DNA of 64,000 nt from Rhizobium sp. BK313 (GTDB taxonomy: Bacteria; Pseudomonadota; Alphaproteobacteria; Rhizobiales; Rhizobiaceae): assembly GCF_014193655.1 (NCBI RefSeq), contig NZ_JACHZQ010000003.1, positions 186,001-250,000 on the forward strand, written 5' to 3'. The position numbers were made by a program, and so were the translations under genes. This document shows, in pieces, positions 1 to 9,239 of the stretch (its first letter is position 1; the number at the start of each line of letters is the position of its first letter). The notes under the pieces were generated by a model. That model did no database searches. It was not told the DNA's origin and was given only the letters and a program-made list of their open reading frames with translations.

Positions 1-469
1 CGCCCTTTTGATTGGCAAATTCGACCGCGAGGCGCGCCCAGAAGTCACCGAAGGCGAGATCGGTTGCAGGCGCCTGCGTGAGCTGGTCCTTGTCGTAATA
101 GCCGAAATTATGCGGATCGAGGACGACGGCCATGCCGTGCTTCTGAATGAGGCCGACGGCATCCTTGAGCCGCTGCAGCTCCCCGTCGTCGAGGGATTGA
201 CCCAGCACCGGCTGCAGCCGCTCCCAGCGGAAGGGCAGGCGGACGACGTTCATGCCCTTGCCGGCGAAATATCGCACCGTGTCTTGCGACGGGTAGGTGT
301 AGTTGGTGCCGAGTACGCCGGTGCGGTCGCCATATTCGGCGCCGGAAAGATTGATGCCGCGATAGCAGAGCTGGGATGCGGCAAAGCTGGCATCGGCCTG
401 TGTGGTGAAGGCGAGCAGAACCGTTGCGGCGAGCGATCGGCGCAGCAGTCTCGTCACGAGTCCGGTCAT
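1..469 (-). CDS. Glycoside hydrolase family 5 (cellulase-type), partial
   Basis: The gene runs off the left edge, so only the N-terminal 156 or so residues are present. Reading from the ATG at 469, there is a signal peptide (basic MTGLVTRLLRR, then a hydrophobic core ending TQADA) followed by a GH5-like start: CYRGINLSGAEYG, then NVVRLPFRWERLQP and MAVVLDPHNFGYY, the usual beta-strand 1 to 3 motifs of secreted endoglucanases. The catalytic glutamates lie beyond the window. It is expected to be exported and to act on a beta-glucan. It is divergent from the polysaccharide co-polymerase gene, which fits a role in trimming the cell's own exopolysaccharide or cellulose, but that link is inference. 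Confidence 0.8.
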   Translation of the reverse strand, partial: MTGLVTRLLRRSLAATVLLAFTTQADASFAASQLCYRGINLSGAEYGDRTGVLGTNYTYPSQDTVRYFAGKGMNVVRLPFRWERLQPVLGQSLDDGELQRLKDAVGLIQKHGMAVVLDPHNFGYYDKDQLTQAPATDLAFGDFWARLAVEFANQKG

Positions 470-678
470 TGCAAGCTCCTGTTCTTCCTCACCGCCAGTG
501 AGCCCGCTTCATAGGAACTTCCCCGTTGAATATTGATGAAGAGAGGGGCTTGGCCGGCTCTCGCCGACGTTTGCCATGGGACTTCCTGGGAACGTCCTTA
601 ATGTTCCGTTAGCCAAACATTTCTAAACTCTGGACATCCGCTGCGCAGGATCTGCGCGCGGACCTGTGAAAGTCTGAC

Positions 679-2358
679 ATGAGCTCATTGGAACGAAGCA
701 AGCGATCGAGCCAACTTCCGGGTTGGCACAGCACCGAGCCGTCCGAAGGACAGCGTGAGGGCTTGCGCCTGCGCAGCCCAGTGGTGCGCCCGCGGGACTT
801 TGTCCATGAAGTTAAGCCACTTGCGACCAAGAAACCGGCCACTTCCGTAGAGCAGTTAATCCACGCCCGCGACGAAGTATATCGCGAGATCGCCCCCAGA
901 TCGGACGTCGCGCCACAGCCGATCGTCGAGCCCGTCGCTATCGCGGCACCCCCGGTCATCGAGCCGGCCGTTGTTGTCGCGCCGCAAGTGGTTTCGCCTG
1001 CGCCGATGCCTGCGGCCGACACGCCGCTTCTTGACTTGCGCTCCGCCGTCCGATCGATCTGGGCGAAGAAGTTGCTGGTTCTTGCGCTCGCCGCGGTCGG
1101 GGCAGTGCTCGGCGCCGGCGTCATCCCGCTGCTGCCGCAGAAATTCACCGCCGAAACCAGCCTCTATTTCGATCCTCGCCAGATGGGAGGCTCCGATTCC
1201 TCCCAGTCCGCCACCACGGCGCCGGAACTGATCCTGACGATGATCGACAGTCAGACGCAGATCCTCTCCTCCGGCAAGGTGCTCGGCCGGGTCGTCGATG
1301 CGCTGAAGCTTGATCAGGATCCGCAATTCAATGGCGGAGCCTCCGGCGATGCTGCGAAATATGTGGCGACGGTCGTATTGGCGAAAGCTGTGCAGATCGC
1401 CCGCGAGGCCAGCACCTATATCGTGTCGCTGAAGGTGACGACGCGCGATCCACAAAAGTCTGCCAAGATCGCCAACCAACTCGTCGCCTCCTTCATGGAA
1501 GAAGAAAACAAGGCGGCGGCAAACAGCTATCAGACCAGCAACACCGCGCTGGACGGCAGGCTCGATGATCTCCGTCAACAGGTGCTTACCGCCGAAAAGG
1601 CGGTCGAGGCTTACCGCGCCGACAACGACATGGTGGCCGTCGAAGGCAATCTGATTTCCGACAAGCGTCTGACTGCGCTCAACGATATGCTAGTGACCGC
1701 TCAGCAAAAGACCATCGAGGCGAAAGCGCGAGCCGATGCGGCGGACAAGCTGAGCTTCGAGGACATCGTTTCGAATGGTCCCTCCGCCAGCGCGACATCC
1801 ACGTCCACATCACTCAGCAGCCTGCGCCAGCAATATGCAACGCTCGCCGCTAGCGTCGGCAGCTTGCAAAGCCAGCTCGGCGCCCGCCATCCGCGCCTGC
1901 TTGCCGCCAAATCCTCGCTCGAAAGCCTCGCCGCCGAAATTCGCAGCGAGCTGCAGCGACAGACGACCTCGGCCCGGGCCGATTACGAGCAGGCGCAGAA
2001 GGCCGAGCAGGATATCGCCAAGGAACTGGCGGTGCAGAAGGCATCGCAGGTCAATACATCGGGCAAGCTGGTCGGGCTCAACGAACTGGAGCGCAAGGCA
2101 GCCGCTGCGCGAGAGGTTTACGAGGCGCTCTTGAAGCGTTCCGGCCAGACGAGCGACGCACAGGATTTGTCGCAGAGCAATATTCGTGTCATCTCCGAGG
2201 CCGAGCCGCCGCTGACGGCGGATGGACCGAGCCGGAAGGTGATGATGGTGGCCGGATTGATCGCCGGCGCCTTGTTCGGTATGGGCCTCGGTGCAGTCTT
2301 TGCCATCCTCGCCGGCCTGTTTCGGCACCCCGTGATCCGCGGCTATCTCGGAAAGTGA
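679..2358 (+). CDS. Wzz/GumC-type polysaccharide co-polymerase (no kinase domain)
   Basis: A 559-residue inner-membrane protein of the chain-length determinant family. It has a long cytoplasmic N-terminal arm rich in Pro, Val and Ala (about residues 75-115), a first membrane segment near 131-152, a large periplasmic region rich in Ala, Gln and Glu that should form coiled coil (about 240-500), and a second membrane segment near 521-548, ending 10 residues later. ExoP-type proteins continue into a BY-kinase domain, but this one stops, so it would need a separate kinase or none. The start ATG is 210 bases after the divergent GH5 gene. The next gene is a nucleotide-sugar dehydratase, which supports a role in surface polysaccharide assembly. 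Confidence 0.85.
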   Translation: MSSLERSKRSSQLPGWHSTEPSEGQREGLRLRSPVVRPRDFVHEVKPLATKKPATSVEQLIHARDEVYREIAPRSDVAPQPIVEPVAIAAPPVIEPAVVVAPQVVSPAPMPAADTPLLDLRSAVRSIWAKKLLVLALAAVGAVLGAGVIPLLPQKFTAETSLYFDPRQMGGSDSSQSATTAPELILTMIDSQTQILSSGKVLGRVVDALKLDQDPQFNGGASGDAAKYVATVVLAKAVQIAREASTYIVSLKVTTRDPQKSAKIANQLVASFMEEENKAAANSYQTSNTALDGRLDDLRQQVLTAEKAVEAYRADNDMVAVEGNLISDKRLTALNDMLVTAQQKTIEAKARADAADKLSFEDIVSNGPSASATSTSTSLSSLRQQYATLAASVGSLQSQLGARHPRLLAAKSSLESLAAEIRSELQRQTTSARADYEQAQKAEQDIAKELAVQKASQVNTSGKLVGLNELERKAAAAREVYEALLKRSGQTSDAQDLSQSNIRVISEAEPPLTADGPSRKVMMVAGLIAGALFGMGLGAVFAILAGLFRHPVIRGYLGK

Positions 2359-2573
2359 TCTGCGTCGCCATTTTTGCGGCAGGTGGCTCTTTCAAGATCA
2401 GGGATGCAATTGCGCGCCGGCTGTTCTAAAAGTGAGTGGATGCAGAGAATGATTGCATTTTGCTAATGAAAGCATAAAGACAATCATTCTGTGTCGTGCA
2501 ATGCATGGTGGGACAATTTATGCGAGAGAAGCGGTATGCCGTTCCGTTGACTGGCACCGGGGGAAACTGACCC

Positions 2574-4556
2574 ATGGTACCCGCGGATAAGCTCGTCCTG
2601 CCGTTCCTGGCGCTGCCGCGTTCGACCAAACGCGCGCTGGCGCTGATTGTCGATTCCAGCCTGTGCGTACTGACCGTCTGGTTTGCCTATTGTCTCCGCT
2701 TGGATGACTGGGTGATTCTGGAGGGTGTGGAGTGGCTGCCGGCGATCGTTTCGCTCCTCGTCGCCATCCCGATTTTCATCGTCCTCGGCCTTTATCGCGC
2801 TATTTTCCGTTACGCCGGCATGTCGGCCTTCATGACCGTCGTGAAGGCGGTGGCGATCTATGCCCTTGCCTTCATGACCATTTTTACCGCGATCAGCGTG
2901 CCCGGCGTCCCGCGTACCGTCGGCATCCTGCAGCCGCTGCTGCTGCTGATCGCCATTGGCCTGTCGCGCATGTGGACGCGCTATTGGCTTGGTAATGCCT
3001 ATCAGCGGCTGTTGAATCGCAACCAGCTTGCCAAGGTGCTGATCTATGGTGCCGGCGCCTCGGGTCGACAGCTCGCCGGCGCGCTTGCCAACAGCGCCGA
3101 ACTCAATGTCGTCGGCTATCTCGATGACGACAAGCATCTGCATGGCAGCATCATGGGCGGCCTGCCGATCTACGATCCCACCGATCTGGCGGCGCTGGCG
3201 GTCTCGGGCGACATCAAGGGCGTGCTGCTTGCCCTGCCGAACGCGACGCGGCAGCGCCGCAACGAGATCCTGGAAAACATGCGCAAGGCCCGCGTCACTG
3301 TGCGCACCATGCCGGACCTGACGGCGCTCGCTCAAGGGCGTGTCGCTGTCTCCGATCTCCGCGAACTCGATATCGAAGACCTGCTCGGTCGCAATGTGAT
3401 TGCGCCGGATCGCGCGCTGATCGACAAAAATATTCGCGGCAAGGTCGTGATGGTGACCGGTGCGGGTGGTTCGATTGGCAGCGAACTCTGCCGCCAGATC
3501 CTGAAGAACGGCCCGTCCTGCCTACTGCTGGTGGATCAGAATGAATTCGGGCTATACGCCATTCATGGCGAGCTGGAAAAATCGGCGGCAACGGCTGGAG
3601 ACAGCGATATCCGCATCATTCCATTCCTGGCGTCCATCCGTGATGGACAGCGGCTCAGGCAGATCATGGAGGCATGGCGACCGAAGACGGTCTATCATGC
3701 GGCCGCCTACAAGCATGTGCCGCTCGTCGAATACAATCCGGTCGAAGGCATTCGCAACAATGTGCTGGGAACGCGGACGACCGCTGAGGTGGCACGCGAC
3801 TGCGGCGTCGAGGATTTCGTACTGATCAGCACGGACAAGGCCGTGCGTCCCACCAATATCATGGGTGCCAGCAAGCGACTGGCGGAGATGGTGCTGCAGG
3901 CCATGGACGCGGACCGCAAGCCCGGTGCCGGCGGCACGAATTTCGCCATGGTTCGCTTCGGCAACGTGCTCGGCTCCTCCGGCTCCGTCGTGCCGCTCTT
4001 CCGGCAGCAGATCCGCGACGGCGGCCCGATTACACTGACGCATCCAGATATCACCCGCTATTTCATGACGATCCCGGAGGCGTCGCAACTCGTCATCCAG
4101 GCCGGCGCCATGTCCGGCGGCGGCGACGTCTTCCTGCTCGATATGGGTGAACCGGTGCGTATCGCCGACCTCGCCCGTCGCATGGTGGAATTGTCCGGCC
4201 TGATCGTCAGAGACGAGGACGAGCCGGAGGGAGACATCGAGCTCGAAATCACCGGCCTGAGGCCGGGCGAAAAACTCTATGAAGAGCTGCTGATCGGCGA
4301 CAATCCGCAGGCGACGACCCATCCGCGTATCATGCGCGCCAAGGAGGATTTTTTGCCTTGGGCGGAGCTCTCAAAAAGGCTCGCGGCCCTGGAGGCTGCG
4401 CTTGATGAAAACGACATACCTCTGGCAAGAACCTTGTTGCAAAAGCTTGTGTCCGGCTACGCGCCCAGTGGTGAGGTGGTGGACCTGGTTTTTCGTGAGC
4501 GTGAGGTGGATTTGACAGTCGATGAGCCGGATTTCGGCAGCGTCGCGGGGCTTTAG
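2574..4556 (+). CDS. Nucleotide-sugar 4,6-dehydratase of the WbpM/FlaA1/CapD membrane family
   Basis: A 660-residue protein with four N-terminal membrane helices (about 20-135), a first CoA-binding-like Rossmann region (about 150-260), and a C-terminal SDR-type dehydratase domain starting with VTGAGGSIGSELCRQ near residue 291. The usual Tyr-x-x-x-Lys pair is replaced by Met430-x-x-x-Lys434 (MGASK), the Ser-Met-Lys arrangement known for the long WbpM-type dehydratases. The family converts UDP-GlcNAc to a 4-keto-6-deoxy sugar for O-antigen or capsule synthesis. The neighbours, a co-polymerase and a GT25 transferase, agree. The substrate is not proven by sequence. Confidence 0.88.
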   Translation: MVPADKLVLPFLALPRSTKRALALIVDSSLCVLTVWFAYCLRLDDWVILEGVEWLPAIVSLLVAIPIFIVLGLYRAIFRYAGMSAFMTVVKAVAIYALAFMTIFTAISVPGVPRTVGILQPLLLLIAIGLSRMWTRYWLGNAYQRLLNRNQLAKVLIYGAGASGRQLAGALANSAELNVVGYLDDDKHLHGSIMGGLPIYDPTDLAALAVSGDIKGVLLALPNATRQRRNEILENMRKARVTVRTMPDLTALAQGRVAVSDLRELDIEDLLGRNVIAPDRALIDKNIRGKVVMVTGAGGSIGSELCRQILKNGPSCLLLVDQNEFGLYAIHGELEKSAATAGDSDIRIIPFLASIRDGQRLRQIMEAWRPKTVYHAAAYKHVPLVEYNPVEGIRNNVLGTRTTAEVARDCGVEDFVLISTDKAVRPTNIMGASKRLAEMVLQAMDADRKPGAGGTNFAMVRFGNVLGSSGSVVPLFRQQIRDGGPITLTHPDITRYFMTIPEASQLVIQAGAMSGGGDVFLLDMGEPVRIADLARRMVELSGLIVRDEDEPEGDIELEITGLRPGEKLYEELLIGDNPQATTHPRIMRAKEDFLPWAELSKRLAALEAALDENDIPLARTLLQKLVSGYAPSGEVVDLVFREREVDLTVDEPDFGSVAGL

Positions 4557-4613
4557 AGCAATATCAGGAAAAATGTGAATCGGTTTCCATCCGGAATTCT
4601 GCGATTCCTTGAA
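4553..4613. repeat. RIME-like palindromic intergenic repeat, type A (degenerate)
   Basis: Directly after the dehydratase stop lies an imperfect palindrome (AGCAATATCAGGAAAAATG ... GGTTTCCATCCGGAATTCTG). It closely matches the element at 16226-16270. It resembles the short mosaic palindromes common between rhizobial genes. It could act as a transcript-end hairpin. Confidence 0.6.
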
Positions 4614-4631
4614 AGCTGAGCCACCCCTGCC

Positions 4632-5483
4632 TCAGCGTTCGGCGCTTTCCACAACCGACTGGGGCTTGGCCCTGACAGTATAGACCCAGCGACGGAGCTG
4701 GTCGCAGGCACGGAACCAGTGCGCCGTGGCCCGCAGCAGAAAATGCCGCTTGACCGCGCGGTAGTGCGCGCGCTTGCCGATCGTCGTATCGGAACGGAAT
4801 GGACTGAAATCCGCCAGGTTTTCAAGAGTGGAGAAGGTTTCGACCCCTGTTGACCAGCCACGCTCGAGCGCGACATCGTATGGGAGAAGCATCGGTTTCA
4901 GCGTGACCAGCAGCTTTTTCGCAGCTTTCCGGTTGACGATGTAGCAGGCGGCCGATCCCTGCGGGCCATGCATGCAGCGGCCGACAATGTCGTTTTCGGC
5001 GGTTTCGGATATGGGTCTGAAGCCGACAAGACGATGGTTGACCAGCTTCACCAATCGCGCGCCGCAAACGCTGTCCATGGCGGCGAGCGCACGCGGGATC
5101 AGCCGCTGGTTGAGTTCGACATCATCCTCCATGATGATGGCCATCTTGTCGCCGCTGGTAACGAATTGCTGCAGGGCAAGCAGATGGCTGCGATAGCAAC
5201 CATATTCGCCGGCCAGCAATTTGCGCCCGTTATGATAGACAAATTGCCGCGGCTGGAAATCGACGCGGTCGCCTTCCGGAATCGTGCTGCCGTCGATGGC
5301 GGGAATTCGGGTGACGCTCAGCCCATATAAAGTAGCCTGCTCACGCAATCTTTCCCATCGTTCGGGCGAACGGTCGAGATTGATGACGTAGATGCGGACT
5401 TGTGATGCCAGACTGTCGACGCTGGGTATCTCCGCACATTGAATGATCCGGTTGGCCCGCTCGAGAATCACATTTACTCCCAC
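4632..5483 (-). CDS. Glycosyltransferase family 25 (LPS-type)
   Basis: A 283-residue cytoplasmic glycosyltransferase. It shows the GT25 opening IRVYVINLDRSPERWERL-like segment (here IYVINLDRSPERWERL, near residues 31-46), the motif YGCYRSHLLALQ, and the acidic metal-binding cluster MEDDVEL. The family adds galactose or a similar sugar to LPS or other glycans. It is convergent with the preceding dehydratase gene, the two ends being separated by a RIME-like repeat. The exact acceptor is unknown. The start chosen is the first ATG; an internal start nearer to the catalytic domain cannot be excluded because the first 28 residues show no family motif. Confidence 0.82.
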   Translation of the reverse strand: MGVNVILERANRIIQCAEIPSVDSLASQVRIYVINLDRSPERWERLREQATLYGLSVTRIPAIDGSTIPEGDRVDFQPRQFVYHNGRKLLAGEYGCYRSHLLALQQFVTSGDKMAIIMEDDVELNQRLIPRALAAMDSVCGARLVKLVNHRLVGFRPISETAENDIVGRCMHGPQGSAACYIVNRKAAKKLLVTLKPMLLPYDVALERGWSTGVETFSTLENLADFSPFRSDTTIGKRAHYRAVKRHFLLRATAHWFRACDQLRRWVYTVRAKPQSVVESAER

Positions 5484-5762
5484 AAATAGAAATCCCGACG
5501 ACTATAAACTAAAGCGACAGTAGTTCCACTATATAACAAGCTCCTCATTATTCGCAAACTCAGATTGCACGCTTGTAGTGTATGCTCAAGTAAAAGCGTT
5601 TTCACGAGCGTAATTTGCTGTGAACAGATGCGGTGGGGACCAGCCCCTTTTCCGCGCTCGATTTTCCGACGCAGTCTGTTGGCGCGCCGCACCAGCGTCA
5701 TTATATCTGGAACATGCGACGCACCGTCATTGCGCCGCGTACTGGAAGGATCCTAGCAATCC

Positions 5763-6095
5763 ATGTGGACGAGACCGAAAATCGTCATTGCTGCTCTGCT
5801 TCTCGCAAGCGTTTTGCCCGCACCGAGTTTCGCAGGCAATCCGCTGCTTCCCAAGCCTTATGTCCGTCCGGTCTACCCCTATAAGGACCTTCCCGGGGTG
5901 ATCGAGCCGAAGATGGCGGCCGACGAAAAATTTCAGTGCCGCACGACCACCGTGCGTATACGCGGTTTCCACGAGGGCATCTTCTACCGCAACTTTCCGC
6001 GCCTCGGCTACATCTGCGAACAAAACGGCGTCATCTCCGAAGGCACCAGCAAGCCAAACTATCAGTATTGGCTATATAACGGCCGAGACAGATAG
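5763..6095 (+). CDS. Small secreted protein of unknown function
   Basis: A 110-residue protein with a clear signal peptide (MWTRPK, hydrophobic core to about residue 20, predicted cut after PAPSFA), leaving a mature part of about 85 residues. The mature part has two cysteines (in FQCRTT and YICEQN) that could form one disulfide, and a Tyr/Asn-rich tail. A purine-rich GGAAGGAT lies about 11 bases before the ATG. I do not recognise a family. It sits alone between the GT25 gene and the sugar-uptake cluster. Periplasmic or extracellular location is inferred from the signal peptide only. Confidence 0.65.
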   Translation: MWTRPKIVIAALLLASVLPAPSFAGNPLLPKPYVRPVYPYKDLPGVIEPKMAADEKFQCRTTTVRIRGFHEGIFYRNFPRLGYICEQNGVISEGTSKPNYQYWLYNGRDR

Positions 6096-6290
6096 GCTCG
6101 GCAAGCCAGAGGAAATAATCGGTAAAGAGGCGAGATCCGATGCAGCCCGCTCGGAAGCGACCATGCATTTCTGCGGGCCAGTCTGAAAATAAATTTCATA
6201 CTTTGGAGTATTTTCCCGAACCTCGTTGACGAATGCGAAAATTTGTCTCAAGCTGACGAAAATAAATTACGTCGTGGGAACGATACCAGT

Positions 6291-7451
6291 ATGCGAGTGG
6301 GGATCATTGGACTCGGATTCCGTCTGGGATATCTGGGTTATGTTTTCAAAGCGATTGATGACAGCTTCGAGATCGCGGGCTATGTCGATCCCGAGCCGGC
6401 GGGCCTGCCCAGCTTGAACGAAAAGGGCATTACGGCCGGCAAGGCCTATGCCTCCCCCCAAGACCTGATCGCCAGCGAAAAGCTCGACCTGCTGATGATC
6501 GGCTCGCCGAATCACATGCATCTCGACCATATTCGTCTTGGGCTTGAGGCCGGTCTGAAGATCTTCTGCGAAAAGCCGATCGTCTCCACTATCGAGCAAA
6601 GCATTGAACTGGCGCATCTGATGGCGAAATATGGTCACGAGCGGCTGATGGTCGGCCTCGTGCTGCGCTATTCGCCGATGTACCGGGACCTTGTGGCCGC
6701 CCAGGCCGCGGGAAAGCTGGGTCATATCGTTTCGATCGAAGCCGCCGAGCACATCGAGCCCTACCACGGTGCTTTCTTCATGCGCGATTGGCGCCGCTAC
6801 GAGCATTATTCCGGCAGTTTCATGCTGGAGAAATGTTGCCATGACCTCGATCTCTACAATGGCATCGTCGGGGCGCGTCCGGAGCGGGTCGCCAGTTTCG
6901 GCGGACGAAAAAGTTTCATCCCGGCAAACGATCCTGCAAGGGAAGGGATCAACGACCTTGAACTGTTCCATCGCAAGCCCAGCGGCTGGATGGGTTCGGA
7001 CAAGGTCTTCGACAGCGATGGCGACATCATCGACTATCAGGTCGCGATTATCGAATACGCCAACGGCGTCGGTATGAATTTTCACACCAATCTCAACGTG
7101 CCGGACCAGTTCCGTCGTTTCGCCATCATGGGTTCGCGAGGCATGGCCGAGGGCGATTTTATTCGCGGTTACCTCAATGTTCATGAAATGCTCACAGGCG
7201 CCAAGGTGATCGAGAAGAAATACGCGACGCGAACGGTGCTTTCCCAGCACTACGGCGCCGACGAACAGATGGCTGCCGACGTCATAGCGCACGTCAGGTC
7301 AGGTCAGGATTTGCCGGTCTCAACCTTGAACGCGCTGGAAGCCGGCATTTTGGCGCTTTCCTTGGACGAGGCACGAATGAAGAGGGCGGTCGTGGACCTG
7401 CGCCCGGTCTGGGACAGGTTCGACGAAGCGCTGCATTCGCGAGCCGCATAG
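6291..7451 (+). CDS. Gfo/Idh/MocA family NAD(P)-dependent oxidoreductase
   Basis: A 386-residue sugar or cyclitol dehydrogenase. The N-terminal Rossmann fold begins at residue 1 (MRVGIIGLGFRLGYLG) and the family signature FCEKPIV follows near residue 98. The C-terminal alpha/beta domain carries the HDLDLYN segment. The reading frame is open 48 bases further up to a TTG at 6243, but the Rossmann fold starts exactly at the ATG at 6291, so that start is preferred. It is the first gene of a run with the sugar ABC permeases (13 bases to the next start), suggesting that it oxidises the imported sugar or a derivative. Confidence 0.88.
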   Translation: MRVGIIGLGFRLGYLGYVFKAIDDSFEIAGYVDPEPAGLPSLNEKGITAGKAYASPQDLIASEKLDLLMIGSPNHMHLDHIRLGLEAGLKIFCEKPIVSTIEQSIELAHLMAKYGHERLMVGLVLRYSPMYRDLVAAQAAGKLGHIVSIEAAEHIEPYHGAFFMRDWRRYEHYSGSFMLEKCCHDLDLYNGIVGARPERVASFGGRKSFIPANDPAREGINDLELFHRKPSGWMGSDKVFDSDGDIIDYQVAIIEYANGVGMNFHTNLNVPDQFRRFAIMGSRGMAEGDFIRGYLNVHEMLTGAKVIEKKYATRTVLSQHYGADEQMAADVIAHVRSGQDLPVSTLNALEAGILALSLDEARMKRAVVDLRPVWDRFDEALHSRAA

Positions 7452-7464
7452 AGGGAGGCGCAAG

Positions 7465-8349
7465 ATGGGTGTTCAACGCAGCACAGTCATCTTCGCCTGG
7501 ATCCTGCTTCTTCCGGCCGTTCTCTACGTCGTCGTCATTGTCGCCTATCCGCTGGTCGACACCGTCATCCTGTCCTTCACCGACGCCTCGCTGAAGAAGC
7601 TGACGAACTGGGTCGGCTTCGACAACTATGAGAAGATTTTCAACGCCACCTTCGCCTCGGTGATCGTCCGTACCTTCATCTGGACGTTCTTTTCTGTGTC
7701 GATCAAGATGATCATCGGCACCTTCGGCGCGACGATGCTGAATTCGGCGGTTCCCGGTCGCTCGCTGTTCCGCGTGCTGACCATGCCGCCCTGGATCGTG
7801 CCCATGGCGATCGGCATCTTCATGTGGGGCTGGATGTATAACGGCCAATTCGGCATGATTTCCGGTGTCCTGCAGAATCTCGGCCTCGTCAGTGGTCCCG
7901 TCGCCTTCCTCGCCCATGGCGACACCGCCTTCTGGGCGACGATCATCACCGACGTCTGGATCGGCGTGCCGCTGGTGACGCTCTATATGCTGGCCGCCAT
8001 GCAGGCGATCCCACAGGATCTCTATGAAGCCGCATGGACCGACGGCGCAGGGCGGGCCTACCGTTTCCGTCGCATCACGTTGCCGCTCCTGGTGCCGTCG
8101 TTGATCACCATGTCGATGCTGTCGCTGATTGCCACCTTCAATTCCTTCGACATCATCTGGATCCTGACTCGCGGCGGCCCAAGCGGCGATACGACGACGA
8201 TGATCATCGATACCTACAACACCGCCATAGGCTCGAAGAAATACGGCGAGGGGGCAGCGCGCGCCGTGCTGATCTGCATCTTCCTCTCGCTGTTCTGCCT
8301 CGCCTATTTCCGCACCACCAGCCGTTTTGCCACGGGGGACAAGCGATGA
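7465..8349 (+). CDS. Sugar ABC transporter permease (MalF/UgpA type)
   Basis: A 294-residue inner-membrane permease with about six membrane helices and the binding-protein-dependent transport (BPD) loop near residues 185-205 (AIPQDLYEAAWTDGAG), which contacts the ATPase. It is preceded by GAGGGAGG nine bases before the ATG. Its stop overlaps the start of the second permease by 4 bases (ATGA), so the two are translationally coupled. With the following permease, binding protein and ATPase it makes a complete CUT1-type carbohydrate importer. Confidence 0.92.
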   Translation: MGVQRSTVIFAWILLLPAVLYVVVIVAYPLVDTVILSFTDASLKKLTNWVGFDNYEKIFNATFASVIVRTFIWTFFSVSIKMIIGTFGATMLNSAVPGRSLFRVLTMPPWIVPMAIGIFMWGWMYNGQFGMISGVLQNLGLVSGPVAFLAHGDTAFWATIITDVWIGVPLVTLYMLAAMQAIPQDLYEAAWTDGAGRAYRFRRITLPLLVPSLITMSMLSLIATFNSFDIIWILTRGGPSGDTTTMIIDTYNTAIGSKKYGEGAARAVLICIFLSLFCLAYFRTTSRFATGDKR

Positions 8350-9203
8350 GCCATCCGGCAATGATCAACCGCTACAGATGGTATGAGCTGATCGGCATCT
8401 ATGCTGGCATCCTGGTGTTCCTGTCCTTCGTGTTGGCGCCCTTCGTCGAGGGCTTCCTGGTGTCGCTGAAGCCGCTCGGGCTGCTTTTCTCGTCGCCCTA
8501 TCGCTTCTGGCCGGAAAACGGCTCCTTCGAGGCCTACCGCACAATGTGGATCAGCGTACCGGGCTTCGGGCGCTATATCTTCAATTCCTTTTTCATCTCC
8601 GTCATCGTCACCGCCGTCGTGCTGGTGCTTGTCGTGCCGGCCGCCTATGCCTTCGCCCGCTTCGAATTCAGAGGTAGCGGCGTGCTGCTCGGCGCCTTTC
8701 TGGCGGTCAACATGTTTTCCGGTGCCGTGCTGCTGATCCCGCTCTTCCGGCTGATGCGCAGTATGGGCGTGCTCAACACCTATTTTGCGATGATCGTGCC
8801 GGGCGTCGCCTTCCTTATTCCCTCCGCCATCTGGTTGCTGCGCACCTATATGATGCGGATTCCGAAGGAGCTGGACGAGGCCGCTTTCGTCGATGGCGCC
8901 AGCCATTTCTACACCCTGCGCCGCGTCATCCTGCCCATCGCCATGCCGGGCATCACTGTCGTCGCCATCACCACTTTCATCGGCTCCTACGCCCAGCAAT
9001 TCATCTTCGCCCTGACCTTCAATTCCAAGACCGAATACATGCCGCTGCCGGTCGGGCTGTTTGCCTATTTCGGCCGGCAGGAGGTGGTCTGGAATGAGCT
9101 GATGGCGGCAAGTTTCGTCGGCATCGCGCCGGCCATGATCCTCATCTTCCTGATGCAACGCTATCTCGTCGCGGGCCTCACCGCCGGCGCCGTGAAACAG
9201 TGA
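8346..9203 (+). CDS. Sugar ABC transporter permease (MalG/UgpE type)
   Basis: A 285-residue permease with six membrane helices and the EAA-type loop RIPKELDEAAFVDGAS. The ATG at 8346 overlaps the upstream TGA by 4 bases and gives the usual N-terminus (MSHPAMINRYRWYELIG). The frame is open farther upstream, but only within the previous permease gene. It forms the channel heterodimer with that permease. Confidence 0.92.
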   Translation: MSHPAMINRYRWYELIGIYAGILVFLSFVLAPFVEGFLVSLKPLGLLFSSPYRFWPENGSFEAYRTMWISVPGFGRYIFNSFFISVIVTAVVLVLVVPAAYAFARFEFRGSGVLLGAFLAVNMFSGAVLLIPLFRLMRSMGVLNTYFAMIVPGVAFLIPSAIWLLRTYMMRIPKELDEAAFVDGASHFYTLRRVILPIAMPGITVVAITTFIGSYAQQFIFALTFNSKTEYMPLPVGLFAYFGRQEVVWNELMAASFVGIAPAMILIFLMQRYLVAGLTAGAVKQ

Positions 9204-9239
9204 CTATAACAATGCGCTTCAAAACAAGGGGGACTGAAC

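Noticed and set aside
8..514. Plus-strand ORF at the left edge
   Set aside because: The opposite strand reads as a signal peptide plus GH5 domain, and this frame is its shadow.
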